A DNA stretch of 52,049 nt, taken from Bacilli bacterium (GTDB lineage: Bacteria; Bacillota_I; Bacilli_A; RFN20; CAG-826). Shown here in pieces: positions 26,646 through 35,685 of this stretch; positions within the stretch are counted from its first letter, which is position 1; every line of letters starts with the position of its first letter. The notes under the pieces are model-generated. The model saw only the letters and a program-made list of their open reading frames with translations. It was not told the origin of the DNA and ran no database searches. The stretch covers positions 1-52,049 of the forward strand of contig JAFSPN010000030.1 in the NCBI GenBank assembly GCA_017442875.1, given 5' to 3'. The translations under genes and the position numbers were made by a program.

Positions 26646-27569
26646 CTATCTTAATGGCCTGTAGCATTTTTCCTTTAGGAAATTAACTATTTCTGCTTTT
26701 TCATCGTTCTCATAATAATGAATAAGCAGTTTCTTATATTCGTCCACTCTTTCTGCAGGAATGACAATTAGACCAGCGGCGTTTTTAATCAAAATATGGT
26801 TAGCAAAAATAACTGCTGTTCGTTTATTTCCGTCTAAAAAGAGCTGCTTTTTCTTAACATATAGTAACGCTTCGATCGCTCTATCCAAAGGAGCTTGATC
26901 AGATTCGGCAATATTCCTAATATCTTCTCTGACTTGATCTTCGAATGGTAAAGGTGGAATATATGAGCTGCCTCCGATAGTGACAGGAATATTTCTAATC
27001 CTTCCAGCATTAAAAGATAAGCCTTCTTCCACTATAGCGTTTATCTGAGACACAATTGCATAATTGCTTGGATATTGAATAACTCCAGGAGAAAGAACGA
27101 ACTCCCACGCATGTTTAAGATTGACGACTTTTTGAACATCTTCTGCAGTCATATCATTTACTCTGCCACCATTAACAAGCGTCTCGGTATCTGAATATGT
27201 TGTAGCGACGCCTTCTAACATCGCTTGTTTATAAATAGAATCAACCAAGTTTCTTCTAGCCAAATCAATGTTGGTCGCGACATCACCATCAATCCCTTCC
27301 TCAACATAATTACCTTTGCCTAATTCTTTCTTGATTTCTCTAAGGCGCTTTTTATATGCTCTGGCGGTATTGTTGTTTTCAACAATTAATTCATATAGTT
27401 CTTTTGAATATTCACCAACATATTTACTACATTGTCTGCCTTGGTCTCTAAAGTGGACATATATTAACTTTTTGCCGTTTTGTTCTCTAATTTCGATAGA
27501 GCCAAAAATTAGTTTCTCTAATCTAGCCTCAATAACTTTTTTTTCTTCTAATATTTTTGCAATTTCCAT
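26646..27569 (-). CDS. Fic/Doc-domain protein with Gln in place of the catalytic His
   Basis: A 307-residue protein. The N-terminal ~110 residues are helical and charged, with RFRDQ-type basic patches (VHFRDQGRQCSKYVG). A Fic domain follows, with an inhibitory-helix-like segment AMLEGVATTYSDTE near residue 138. The active-site loop reads KKQLFLDGNKRTA, i.e. Doc-like HxFxDGNKR with Gln where the catalytic His should be. Active Fic enzymes use that His to transfer AMP or phosphate to a protein target, so this protein is probably altered or dead as a transferase, or has other chemistry. GGAGG lies six bases before the ATG. Five TGTGAAAC boxes cover its promoter. Confidence 0.82.
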   Translation of the reverse strand: MEIAKILEEKKVIEARLEKLIFGSIEIREQNGKKLIYVHFRDQGRQCSKYVGEYSKELYELIVENNNTARAYKKRLREIKKELGKGNYVEEGIDGDVATNIDLARRNLVDSIYKQAMLEGVATTYSDTETLVNGGRVNDMTAEDVQKVVNLKHAWEFVLSPGVIQYPSNYAIVSQINAIVEEGLSFNAGRIRNIPVTIGGSSYIPPLPFEDQVREDIRNIAESDQAPLDRAIEALLYVKKKQLFLDGNKRTAVIFANHILIKNAAGLIVIPAERVDEYKKLLIHYYENDEKAEIVNFLKEKCYRPLR

Positions 27570-27680
27570 GTGAAACCTCCATGTGAAACATTTCTGCTAT
27601 TATTGTAGCATTTTGTTTCACATTTTTTCAATATCTTTGTGTGAAACTTTTTATAGTAAAAAGACATATTTTGTTTCACA
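27569..27680 (-). promoter_or_regulatory. Promoter of the Fic/Doc gene with five TGTGAAAC operator-like boxes
   Basis: TGTGAAAC occurs at 27569-27576, 27582-27589 and 27640-27647, and its complement GTTTCACA at 27615-27622 and 27673-27680. A minus-strand promoter fits between them: TTGAAA (complement of 27626-27631), 18-base spacer, TACAAT (complement of 27602-27607). One box lies inside the spacer and two flank the ribosome binding site. This looks like multi-site autoregulation by a repressor. Confidence 0.6.
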
Positions 27681-27713
27681 TTTATATGTCAAAAGGCATG
27701 TTCGCATCACATA

Positions 27714-29006
27714 ATGTATTATGTTTCACTTCTTTTACTTATAATTTATAACGTGAGCAAAAAAGATAAGAAGCATCCCCAAATAGAGACCACTCTTCCG
27801 ATTAAAAGAATATGGACCATATTTTATATAGTTATATTAATCATTGGTCTCATTAATAAGATTACTTATAAAGTTAAAATCAGAAAGCATGGTAAGTTAC
27901 CAAAACCACCATATATTTTGATATCTACACATGCTTCAATGCTTGATTTTTATATCGCTCTTTGTATCACTTTCCCACATAAGCCATATTGGATATCTAC
28001 AGTGGAAGAATTCATTCCTCGCTTCTTTATCTTTAGAAGAATTGGTGTCTTAGCGAAAAGAAAGTTCACTAATGACCCACAAGCGGCCTTAAAATACTTG
28101 GAAGTTCTCAAAAGAAAAAAGATCTTAATTATCTATCCAGAGGCTAGATATTCTTTTGATGGTGAAAACGAAAGAATCGATAAGAGTATTGGTCGATTTG
28201 CCAAACAGGCTAATGTCCCTGTGGTTATGATTAAAGGACACGGCCACTACTTATGGTGTCCGCAGTGGAGCGATCGTAAAGTTAGAAAGTTACGTCCAAT
28301 TCAAGATGATGTCTACACTATTGTCGATAGAAACGAATTAGATTATTTAAGTGCTGATGAAATCCAGGAAAGAATCGAAGATAACTATGATATGAGCGAA
28401 GAAAACTGGATGAAAGAGAATGAAATATTGAATAAATACCCTAACCGTGCAGTCGGTTTAGAAAGAATTTTATATAAATGTCCACACTGTGGTACCGAAT
28501 TTGAAATGTCTTCAGAAGGCGAGCATATAAAATGTAACCACTGTGGTGCGACTTATGAATATTTAGAAAACGGACAGCTTAAGTGTCTAAATAAAGAAAC
28601 AATCTTTGATTATCCAAGCAAATGGTATAAATGGGAAAAAGAACAAGTCAAAAAAGAAGTATTAGATGGTACATATCATTTTGAAGATGAAGTACGAGTT
28701 GAAAAACTACTAGGCGCGGGTATTGGTTTTGTTCCTCAAGAAGGCCACTACCACTTAACACACGACATCAAAGAAGGTATTACTATTAAAGGCACCGATA
28801 ATGACTTTAAATTCCATCGTTCATCATTACAAAGCTACGCTATCCATATTGAATATAATTACGAAGATAGAGGTGCATTCCTAGAATTAGCGGACTCTCA
28901 TGATACATATTTCATCTATCCATTAAATAAAGCTAGTCACTTAACTAAAATCCATTTCGCAGTGGAACATATTTACGATTACCTCAAAGAACAACTCAAG
29001 AAATAG
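27714..29006 (+). CDS. PlsC-like acyltransferase with a zinc-ribbon and extra C-terminal domain
   Basis: A 430-residue protein. A membrane segment at about 33-50 precedes a glycerolipid acyltransferase domain: H-x4-D motif STHASMLDF (His73, Asp78) and a second block YPEARYSFDGE near 143. The family transfers an acyl chain to a lysolipid or glycerol phosphate. After it come four Cys in CPHCG and CNHCG (about 254-280), a zinc ribbon, then about 140 residues I do not recognise, including KWYKWEKEQVKKEV. A full-length paralogue lies at 42901-44136. The start is uncertain: no ribosome binding site precedes the ATG, and a GTG 13 codons later is an alternative. First gene of a four-gene plus-strand lipid cluster. 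Confidence 0.82.
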   Translation: MYYVSLLLLIIYNVSKKDKKHPQIETTLPIKRIWTIFYIVILIIGLINKITYKVKIRKHGKLPKPPYILISTHASMLDFYIALCITFPHKPYWISTVEEFIPRFFIFRRIGVLAKRKFTNDPQAALKYLEVLKRKKILIIYPEARYSFDGENERIDKSIGRFAKQANVPVVMIKGHGHYLWCPQWSDRKVRKLRPIQDDVYTIVDRNELDYLSADEIQERIEDNYDMSEENWMKENEILNKYPNRAVGLERILYKCPHCGTEFEMSSEGEHIKCNHCGATYEYLENGQLKCLNKETIFDYPSKWYKWEKEQVKKEVLDGTYHFEDEVRVEKLLGAGIGFVPQEGHYHLTHDIKEGITIKGTDNDFKFHRSSLQSYAIHIEYNYEDRGAFLELADSHDTYFIYPLNKASHLTKIHFAVEHIYDYLKEQLKK

Positions 29007-29060
29007 TCGTTATTTATAACTAGATATTTATATCTCTATGTGCAATACTTGATAAGTATT

Positions 29061-31013
29061 ATGAAAAAAGAAAACATCCCTCTTTATATTAAAGAAAGGT
29101 TTTCTTTGTTATCAAAAGCAGAGCAAAACTTAAAATCGATATTTGAAACGATACACGATCAAGATGATCGTATTTTTTGCGAATATATGGATGCATTCAC
29201 CATTAAGAATGTTCCATATGAATCTTTTAAAAGTTATATCAAGAAGACCGCTGCATATTTAAGAAACAATAAGATGTCATTTAATCATGACTATGTCGGT
29301 TTATTGATGGATAACTCTTTAAACTGGGTTTCTATGTTTTGGGCTATTCTTATGAATAACGGTAAACCCGTTTTACTAAATAAGAAATTACCATTATCCG
29401 TTAACGAAGAAATCGCTAAAACATTAAACATTCAATATGTCATTAGTGACATCCATGTCGAAGACTCTTTTAAGAAAGTCTTATATTTTGAAAACGTTAA
29501 TAAATTAGTTTCTGAAATAGAAGAGTTGGAAGAAGTATCTAACGAAGAGTGGGAAGATGAGATTGTTCTTAACACTACCGCTACAACACTTAATTACAAG
29601 ATATGCATCTATCAAGGAAAAGATATTTATAATGCGATTATGAACGCTAAATGCGTTCTAAAAAGAAGCAAGATGGTGAAAGAACATTATGAAGGTAGAT
29701 TAAAAGTCTTAGCCTTCTTACCTTTCTATCATATCTTTGGTCTTATGGCGGCTTATTTCTGGTTCTCCATCTTTGGCAGAACTTTTGTCTTCTTAAAAGA
29801 TTATTCTCCTGAAACAATACTTAGAACAGTCCAAAGACATAAAGTCACTCACGTTTTCGCTGTGCCACTACTTTGGAACACTATCGCTAAAGAACTAAAA
29901 AACAAGATTGCTAAACTACCAATCAAAGATCAAAAGAGGGCTAATAAAGGTCTTAAATTATCTTATAAACTACAAAATATCTTTCCAAATTATGGAAGAC
30001 GTGTCGCTAATAAGTTATTAAAAGAAATCCAAAGCCAGGTCTTTGGGGATTCAATTAAATTCTGCATTTCTGGAGGGGGATCTATACCAAAAGAAACACT
30101 CTATCTAATCAATGCGATTGGCTATCCTTTGTATAACGGTTATGGTTCCACTGAAATGGGTATCACTTCTGTCGAACTTAGAAGTAGACCTAAATACCGC
30201 GTTTTAGGCACTGTTGGTTTACCTTTAGATAGTGTTACATACCAAATCGATAATGATGAGTTGTTAATCAAAGGAACATCCACATGTTCCAAAATCATCT
30301 ATAAAGATGGTAAGGAAGAATTAGTTAATAAGGATGATTGGTATCATACCGGTGATAGTTTTAAAAAAGATAAACATGGTTATTACTACGCTTTAGGCAG
30401 AAATGACGATGTTTATGTTGGTGAAAACGGAGAAAAAATCAATCCTGATGAGATTGAAAATAAAGTTTTCTTAACAAGTGTAGTTCGTTATTCTTTCACC
30501 ACTTATAACGGGAAGCTATCATTGATTCTACAGTTATCAAAGCAAAACTACGCAATAAGAGCGAAGTCCATAATTAATGAAGTAAAAACGTGCTTTGAAT
30601 CATTAAAGAAACAAGGTTATCAAATTGAAAAAGTCTATTACACTCTTGATGATATCGCTAACAAAGAAGCAATTAAGGTATCAAGAAGGTATCTAGAAAG
30701 ACTTATAAAAGATAATAAAGTTGAGCTCAAAGACTTTTCAACCTTTACGAATCTTGTCGAAAGTAACAAAGAAAAGCTAGATGAGGAAATAATTAATCGT
30801 ATTAAGAAAGTATTTAGTGATATTCTTTGTAAGAACATAAACGAAATAGGTGATGATAGCGACTTCTTCTTAGAACTAGGAGGAACGAGCCTTGACTATA
30901 TGTCATTATTATTGAAACTAGAACAAGAATTTGAAACTGTCATTAATCTGAAAGAAAAGAGCTATTCCACAGTAAGGGAATTTTATAATTATTTAATCAA
31001 CAAGGAGAACTAA
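29061..31013 (+). CDS. AMP-forming acyl ligase fused to a C-terminal acyl carrier domain
   Basis: About 650 residues from the ATG at 29061 (an in-frame GTG at 29040 would add seven). The adenylation domain shows NGYGSTEMG (A5), WYHTGDSF (A7), GRNDDVYVGENGEKINPDEIE (A8) and a late Lys in NKEAIKVSRRYL. The P-loop region is unusual: TTATTLNYK stands where TSGTTGxPK is expected. The last 75 residues are an acyl carrier domain with phosphopantetheine site ELGGTSLDYMSL, whose Ser is 41 residues from the C-terminus. It probably activates a fatty acid and loads its own carrier, giving acyl donors to the PlsC proteins on either side. Four bases separate it from the transporter gene. Confidence 0.82.
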   Translation: MKKENIPLYIKERFSLLSKAEQNLKSIFETIHDQDDRIFCEYMDAFTIKNVPYESFKSYIKKTAAYLRNNKMSFNHDYVGLLMDNSLNWVSMFWAILMNNGKPVLLNKKLPLSVNEEIAKTLNIQYVISDIHVEDSFKKVLYFENVNKLVSEIEELEEVSNEEWEDEIVLNTTATTLNYKICIYQGKDIYNAIMNAKCVLKRSKMVKEHYEGRLKVLAFLPFYHIFGLMAAYFWFSIFGRTFVFLKDYSPETILRTVQRHKVTHVFAVPLLWNTIAKELKNKIAKLPIKDQKRANKGLKLSYKLQNIFPNYGRRVANKLLKEIQSQVFGDSIKFCISGGGSIPKETLYLINAIGYPLYNGYGSTEMGITSVELRSRPKYRVLGTVGLPLDSVTYQIDNDELLIKGTSTCSKIIYKDGKEELVNKDDWYHTGDSFKKDKHGYYYALGRNDDVYVGENGEKINPDEIENKVFLTSVVRYSFTTYNGKLSLILQLSKQNYAIRAKSIINEVKTCFESLKKQGYQIEKVYYTLDDIANKEAIKVSRRYLERLIKDNKVELKDFSTFTNLVESNKEKLDEEIINRIKKVFSDILCKNINEIGDDSDFFLELGGTSLDYMSLLLKLEQEFETVINLKEKSYSTVREFYNYLINKEN

Positions 31014-31016
31014 TTC

Positions 31017-32927
31017 ATGAAAAGGTTCAGAAATCTTAATAGCATAGGCAAAGAAATCCTATATGCGGCTTCTGGTTTTGGCGCAAACCTAATGATGATT
31101 ATCATGGGTGCCTATTTTACCGATGCAGTTAACCCAGCGGCTTTACTAGGTTCTAACGCTAGCGCTATATATCAAACAATCAATGGCGCTTGTCTAATTG
31201 TTCCAGCCCTTTTTGCCGTATTAGGCATTATTGGTAAAGTGTTTGATGGTTTAATTGATATTCCCTTTGCCTCTATTACCGATAACTTGAAAACTAAATG
31301 GGGTAGAAGAAGACTTCCTATCGCAATTTGCATTATTCCAATGATCGTTTCCTTCATTCTTTGTTGGATTCCAGTATTTGGCGATAACCAATTAGCCAAT
31401 ACTATTTGGATTTTTGCTTGGCAAATCATTTTCTTTGCTACATATACGATGAACTTAATTGCTTTCTATGGTAGTTTATCCACTGTTTGTGCCGATGAAA
31501 AACAAAGATTAAGAGTGTCTTCATTTAAGTCGTTTTTCGATACCATCTGCTATGTTTTGACATATGCTCTTGTACCAATTCTTTTAAAATCATTCTCTAT
31601 TCATATTGATAAATTTGTTTTAATTCTTTCTCCAATCATGCTCACTATGCTTATTCCATTATTCATGATTAAAGAAGGTGAAAAATGGGAAAAGAAAGCT
31701 CTTGCTGAAGGCTATGATATCACCCCATTAGCGGAAGAAAAACAAGTTGGTTTAGGCAAATCATTTGCCGGTACATTTAGAAACAAACCATTTATGGCTT
31801 GGACTATTGTTAACTGCTGTAGTTTCTTTGGCTTACAAATGTTCTTAGTGGCGATGAATGCTTTGATTTTGGGTGGTATGGGATTAGATTCGTTAGGCAT
31901 GACTATTTTAAATACATGCGCATTTGCTCCCGTTCCATTAATGCTTTACTTATTTAATAAATTAAAAGCGAGGAAAGGCATTAGATTTGCCTATCAAATC
32001 GCTTTATTATCTTTCGCTATTTCCATCATGTCGTTTTTAGTGGGTTCGCGTTTAGTAATGGGCGAAAACACCACTATTAAAATCGTTGTTGGTTGTATCG
32101 GTGGCATTACTGGTTCATTTGGTATTGGCGCTTTCTTTATGATGCCGTATATGATTCCAGCGCAAATCTCTTCCGTTGAAGAAAAATTAAAGAAAGAGAA
32201 TAAATCCGCGATGTATTTTGCCGTTCAAGCGTTCACCACTTCGGTCGTTGGTGCTCTTGCTAGTTATGGTGTTTACGAAGTTATTAAAAACTTCTTCTTT
32301 TCCACGAAAGCTAGTGGCTTAACATATGCGATTGGTGAATCTGCGGAAAGAACAGCTTATGTCGTGGCCGCAGAAAAATTAGGCGTTGATGCCGCGAATG
32401 TATATAATTTGGGAACAACGCTTGTGCCAATTGTCGTATGTGTAATGTGTATTGTTGGTTTTATCTTCTCTTTTAAAATGCTTAAAAACTATTCGCCAAA
32501 AGAAGTATCTTATGGCTTAGGTTTAGGCGAACAATATGAGGCTAATAGAAAGTTATTCCCAGAAGAAAAGAATTATGCCTTTGAAAGCAGCTCCTTAATC
32601 GTTTTGAACGCCTTATGGGTTTTAACCGGTTCAATTATGGGCTGGGTTTGGGAATATCAAATGGTAAGTGAAGTTAATACATTTGGTAAAAAGATTTCCA
32701 AATGGTTAGTTTTGCCGTGCGTTGTATTACCACCATTCCAAGCAATTCTTGTTTTCTTATTAAATAAAGAAGTGGAAAAGAAATGCGATGAACTCGGCAT
32801 TAAATATCAAAAGAATGGTATTCTAGCCTCTATCGCATCCTTCTTCTTGCTCTCTTGTGTTGGTTTATCTTTAGTGCAACACAAGTTAAATAAAATCGCC
32901 AAAGAATTAAATAAGTCTGATGAGTAA
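31017..32927 (+). CDS. GPH/MelB-type major facilitator transporter (MFSD2A-like family)
   Basis: A 636-residue, roughly twelve-TM protein of the glycoside-pentoside-hexuronide branch of the major facilitator superfamily. The diagnostic loop reads GKVFDGLIDIPFASITDNLKTKWGRRR in two parts: the GK..DG..D block and the WGRRRLP block. It is about 150 residues longer than MelB, with an insert near LTYAIGESAERTAYVVAAEK and a C-terminal extension. The family includes sugar symporters and the animal lysophosphatidylcholine transporter MFSD2A. The flanking acyl ligase and acyltransferase genes make a lipid-like substrate plausible; this is inference. AAGGAG lies eight bases ahead of the ATG. Confidence 0.85.
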   Translation: MKRFRNLNSIGKEILYAASGFGANLMMIIMGAYFTDAVNPAALLGSNASAIYQTINGACLIVPALFAVLGIIGKVFDGLIDIPFASITDNLKTKWGRRRLPIAICIIPMIVSFILCWIPVFGDNQLANTIWIFAWQIIFFATYTMNLIAFYGSLSTVCADEKQRLRVSSFKSFFDTICYVLTYALVPILLKSFSIHIDKFVLILSPIMLTMLIPLFMIKEGEKWEKKALAEGYDITPLAEEKQVGLGKSFAGTFRNKPFMAWTIVNCCSFFGLQMFLVAMNALILGGMGLDSLGMTILNTCAFAPVPLMLYLFNKLKARKGIRFAYQIALLSFAISIMSFLVGSRLVMGENTTIKIVVGCIGGITGSFGIGAFFMMPYMIPAQISSVEEKLKKENKSAMYFAVQAFTTSVVGALASYGVYEVIKNFFFSTKASGLTYAIGESAERTAYVVAAEKLGVDAANVYNLGTTLVPIVVCVMCIVGFIFSFKMLKNYSPKEVSYGLGLGEQYEANRKLFPEEKNYAFESSSLIVLNALWVLTGSIMGWVWEYQMVSEVNTFGKKISKWLVLPCVVLPPFQAILVFLLNKEVEKKCDELGIKYQKNGILASIASFFLLSCVGLSLVQHKLNKIAKELNKSDE

Positions 32928-33573
32928 GATTTTTTCGTGGTTTGTAAAAATTACTGGCTACCCGCTGGAATTTTTCTTCTATCGTAAAAAGATCTATTAT
33001 GAAGATAAAAAACATACTAATAGGAACATCAAAGGCGCGGCGATGATTATCTCTAATCACACCGATATCTATGATTATCCGTTAATGATGTATGTCTTTC
33101 CTAAAAGAAACTTGCACTGTTTAGTGGCCGAAGTCACTTATGATAAGAACAAACCTTTAACGAATCTTCTTAAAGGATTAGGGGCGATACGTGTAGATAG
33201 AAACAACCATGACTTTTCTTTCATGGGCCAAACTTCAGAATTACTAAGAAAAAATAAAGTTGTTTTAATCTATCCCGAATCTAGACTACCTTTAGAAAAC
33301 GAAGTGGGCACTTTGCTTGAATTCAAACCAAGTTATATTTATTCCGCTTTAGAAACTGGGGCCCCTATTATTCCAATTTACACTAACGGGATATATGGAA
33401 AACTCAAAAAGAAATATAAAGACCGCGCTAGAGTCATCATAGGTAAAAAGATCTATGTTCAAGATCTATATGACTCAAATAAGAGCGAAAAAGAAAACAT
33501 CGAATACATCAATGGCTATGTCAAAAATAGAATTATTAAACTAAAAGAATTATTAAAAAAGGCCAAAAAATGA
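32920..33573 (+). CDS. 1-acyl-glycerol-3-phosphate acyltransferase (PlsC family)
   Basis: A 217-residue acyltransferase of the usual PlsC length. It has H-x4-D in ISNHTDIYDYP (His47, Asp52), an EGTR-equivalent block YPESRLPLENE near 125, and the downstream APIIPIYTNG block. It lacks the zinc ribbon of its neighbour. Its ATG overlaps the end of the transporter gene by eight bases, which indicates translational coupling and a shared job. It probably adds the second acyl chain to a lysolipid or lysophosphatidate at the inner face of the membrane. Confidence 0.88.
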   Translation: MSKIFSWFVKITGYPLEFFFYRKKIYYEDKKHTNRNIKGAAMIISNHTDIYDYPLMMYVFPKRNLHCLVAEVTYDKNKPLTNLLKGLGAIRVDRNNHDFSFMGQTSELLRKNKVVLIYPESRLPLENEVGTLLEFKPSYIYSALETGAPIIPIYTNGIYGKLKKKYKDRARVIIGKKIYVQDLYDSNKSEKENIEYINGYVKNRIIKLKELLKKAKK

Positions 33574-33625
33574 TGATTGGTACCCAGTTTCATAGACACT
33601 AAACTTGTAAATGGATCAGTCAGCG

Positions 33626-33976
33626 TTAGATTAGATGTTTTGCGTAACTATCTGCAACTATGGCGTATGCTTTCTTTAAGTCTGCAATTTCTTCGTCCAA
33701 ATTAGCACCATCATCATTTCTTGTTGCTTCCGTAATTTTAGATGCTAATTCATATAGTGGTGTCAAAGCTAAATTGCCAGTTACTCCTTTGAATGCGTGA
33801 GCGCTAAAAAATAAATTACGATAATCTTTCTTTTCATAAAAGGAAAGTATTTCGTTAAAAGAATTGTTGCTCATAAATTTAGCAATCATTTTGATAATTA
33901 AATCATCGTTTATCATAACTGATAAAGCGCTTTCATAACTACCGTTTATCGTATGATAAAATTCTTTAACATTCAT
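33626..33976 (-). CDS. Histidine phosphotransfer (HPt) domain protein
   Basis: A 116-residue all-helical protein. The HPt signature is FSAHAFKGVTGNL, with the phospho-accepting His in AHAFKG, followed by the conserved Gly and Asn-Leu. I start it at the ATG at 33976, right after the stop of the REC-GGDEF-EAL gene and with AGAGGAA upstream; the longer frame to 34018 only runs back into that gene. In a phosphorelay it would pass phosphate between receiver domains, here probably from the hybrid kinase at 35686-38760 to the receiver of the EAL protein. Confidence 0.85.
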   Translation of the reverse strand: MNVKEFYHTINGSYESALSVMINDDLIIKMIAKFMSNNSFNEILSFYEKKDYRNLFFSAHAFKGVTGNLALTPLYELASKITEATRNDDGANLDEEIADLKKAYAIVADSYAKHLI

Positions 33977-33977
33977 T

Positions 33978-35672
33978 TTAAAACAGTTCCTCTTTGATCT
34001 TTTTTTCAAATTCATCAAGGGCTAATGGCTTAGAAAAATAATAGCCTTGAATAATATCGCATCCACTGTTCTTCAAAAAGAGGTATTGCTCTTCGTTTTC
34101 CACCCCTTCCGCGACTGTTAGGGCATTCATCGTCTTAGATAAATCAATAATCATTTTGATAATATCTTTAACTTTCGGGTTTTTATCCATGGAGCGTATA
34201 AACTGCATATCTATTTTTAAAACATCAAACGGTAAATCAGCCAGCGCAGCAAAAGAAGAATAGCCACTGCCGAAGTCATCAATTTCTATTTTAAAGCCAC
34301 GTTCTCTTATTTGCTTGATGATAGGGACAACTATTTTAGCGTTTTCCACAAAAGCGGATTCTGTTATCTCTAGCATGTATTTATCACGAGGAATAATGTT
34401 TTCTTCAACGAAACGGATAATATCGTCCACTAAATTCGGTCTAAAAACATCGACGCGAGATAGATTAATAGATAATGGGACATATAAACCATATTTTTGT
34501 TTCCAAACATTCATGTATTGCGCCGCTTTTTGCAAAATGAACATGTCCAATTTACTAATCAAACCATTTTTTTCAAATAAGCTAATAAACTCTCCTGGAG
34601 AAACGAAACCAAATTTTGGACTAACCCATCTAATCAAGACTTCAGCACTGCTAAAGACCGGTTTATCGCCCTGAACATTATATTTTGGTTGGAAATATAA
34701 TTGGAACTCTTCATCTAATAAAGCTTGAGGGAAAGCGTTAACCAATTCTTCTTCGTGAAGGGTAGTAGCTTGTTTATCTTGATCGTATATAGCGATATTC
34801 TGGTTATAATCATTGGTTAAAGTGTCAGCGGTAGCTTTACTTCTACCAATCGCTATTTCTTTATCCAAAGATGAATCAACAAAAGGATAAACACCGATGC
34901 TAAAAGAAATATTTATGCCTTGCTCCACTTTGTTGATTGCTTCGCGAATTTTATAAGAGAGAGTATCGTAATCATCATGATGCTCGCAATAAATTAAAAA
35001 GGCATTGCTCTCATATTTTCCGATAAGCCCATTACAATTACTAATGCATTCCTTTAATTGATTTGCAACGCTTAAAAGAATAGCGTCACCGATGCTTTTT
35101 CCATATAACTCATTAATCAAACGAAACCTGTTGATGGAAATGGCCAACATATCTTTCTTGACATCGGGGAAAGTAACATCAAATTGTTGCGCGTATTTTT
35201 TAAAGAAATCAATGTTATATAAATCGGTTAAAGAGTCCTTTTCCACTTCTTTGAGAATGGACCTATCTTCATATAATTCAATCATTCGTTTAATTCGCGC
35301 GATAATAATATCTTTATTTTCATAAGGCTTTTTGATAAAGTCATTTGCCCCAAGAAGGAAACACTCTTTTTCAATATTTTTATCGCTTGTACAAACGATA
35401 AAAGGAATGCTTTTTAAAAAGGGGATAGTTTGTCTTGTTTTCAAAACTTCACGACCATCCATTGGCATAAATACATCTAATAAAACTAAATCAATTTTTT
35501 GTTCTTTCTTTAAAAGAATATCCAACGCTACTTTACCGTCATCCGCTTTTAAAACATTAAAATCGTCACCTAATATGGATGCCATGATGTCTAAATTAAT
35601 ATCTTCATCATCCACTGCTAGAATTGTTTTTTTAATATGGAAGAGGCTGTTCTTTTTATTTTCTTTGTTCAT
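33978..35672 (-). CDS. Response regulator with REC, degenerate GGDEF and EAL domains (c-di-GMP phosphodiesterase)
   Basis: A 564-residue cytoplasmic protein. REC domain at about 15-130: acidic pair VDDED, phospho-Asp in LLDVFMPMDG, Lys in IKKPYE. A GGDEF-type domain at about 145-295 has the signature replaced by KYESNAF, so it should not make c-di-GMP. EAL domain at about 310-560 with metal and substrate residues AEVLIRW, NLSRVDV, EITESAF, DDFGSGYSS, KIDMQFI, AEGVENEEQ and QGYYFSKP, which suggests an active phosphodiesterase. AGGTGA precedes the ATG. It lies between the hybrid kinase (13 bases upstream) and the HPt gene (one base downstream), giving a complete relay. Confidence 0.92.
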   Translation of the reverse strand: MNKENKKNSLFHIKKTILAVDDEDINLDIMASILGDDFNVLKADDGKVALDILLKKEQKIDLVLLDVFMPMDGREVLKTRQTIPFLKSIPFIVCTSDKNIEKECFLLGANDFIKKPYENKDIIIARIKRMIELYEDRSILKEVEKDSLTDLYNIDFFKKYAQQFDVTFPDVKKDMLAISINRFRLINELYGKSIGDAILLSVANQLKECISNCNGLIGKYESNAFLIYCEHHDDYDTLSYKIREAINKVEQGINISFSIGVYPFVDSSLDKEIAIGRSKATADTLTNDYNQNIAIYDQDKQATTLHEEELVNAFPQALLDEEFQLYFQPKYNVQGDKPVFSSAEVLIRWVSPKFGFVSPGEFISLFEKNGLISKLDMFILQKAAQYMNVWKQKYGLYVPLSINLSRVDVFRPNLVDDIIRFVEENIIPRDKYMLEITESAFVENAKIVVPIIKQIRERGFKIEIDDFGSGYSSFAALADLPFDVLKIDMQFIRSMDKNPKVKDIIKMIIDLSKTMNALTVAEGVENEEQYLFLKNSGCDIIQGYYFSKPLALDEFEKKIKEELF

Positions 35673-35685
35673 AATGATTCACCTA

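Noticed and set aside
33574..33625. Possible terminator or small gene between the convergent PlsC and HPt genes
   Set aside because: I could not find a stable hairpin with a T-tract or a credible ORF in these 52 bases.
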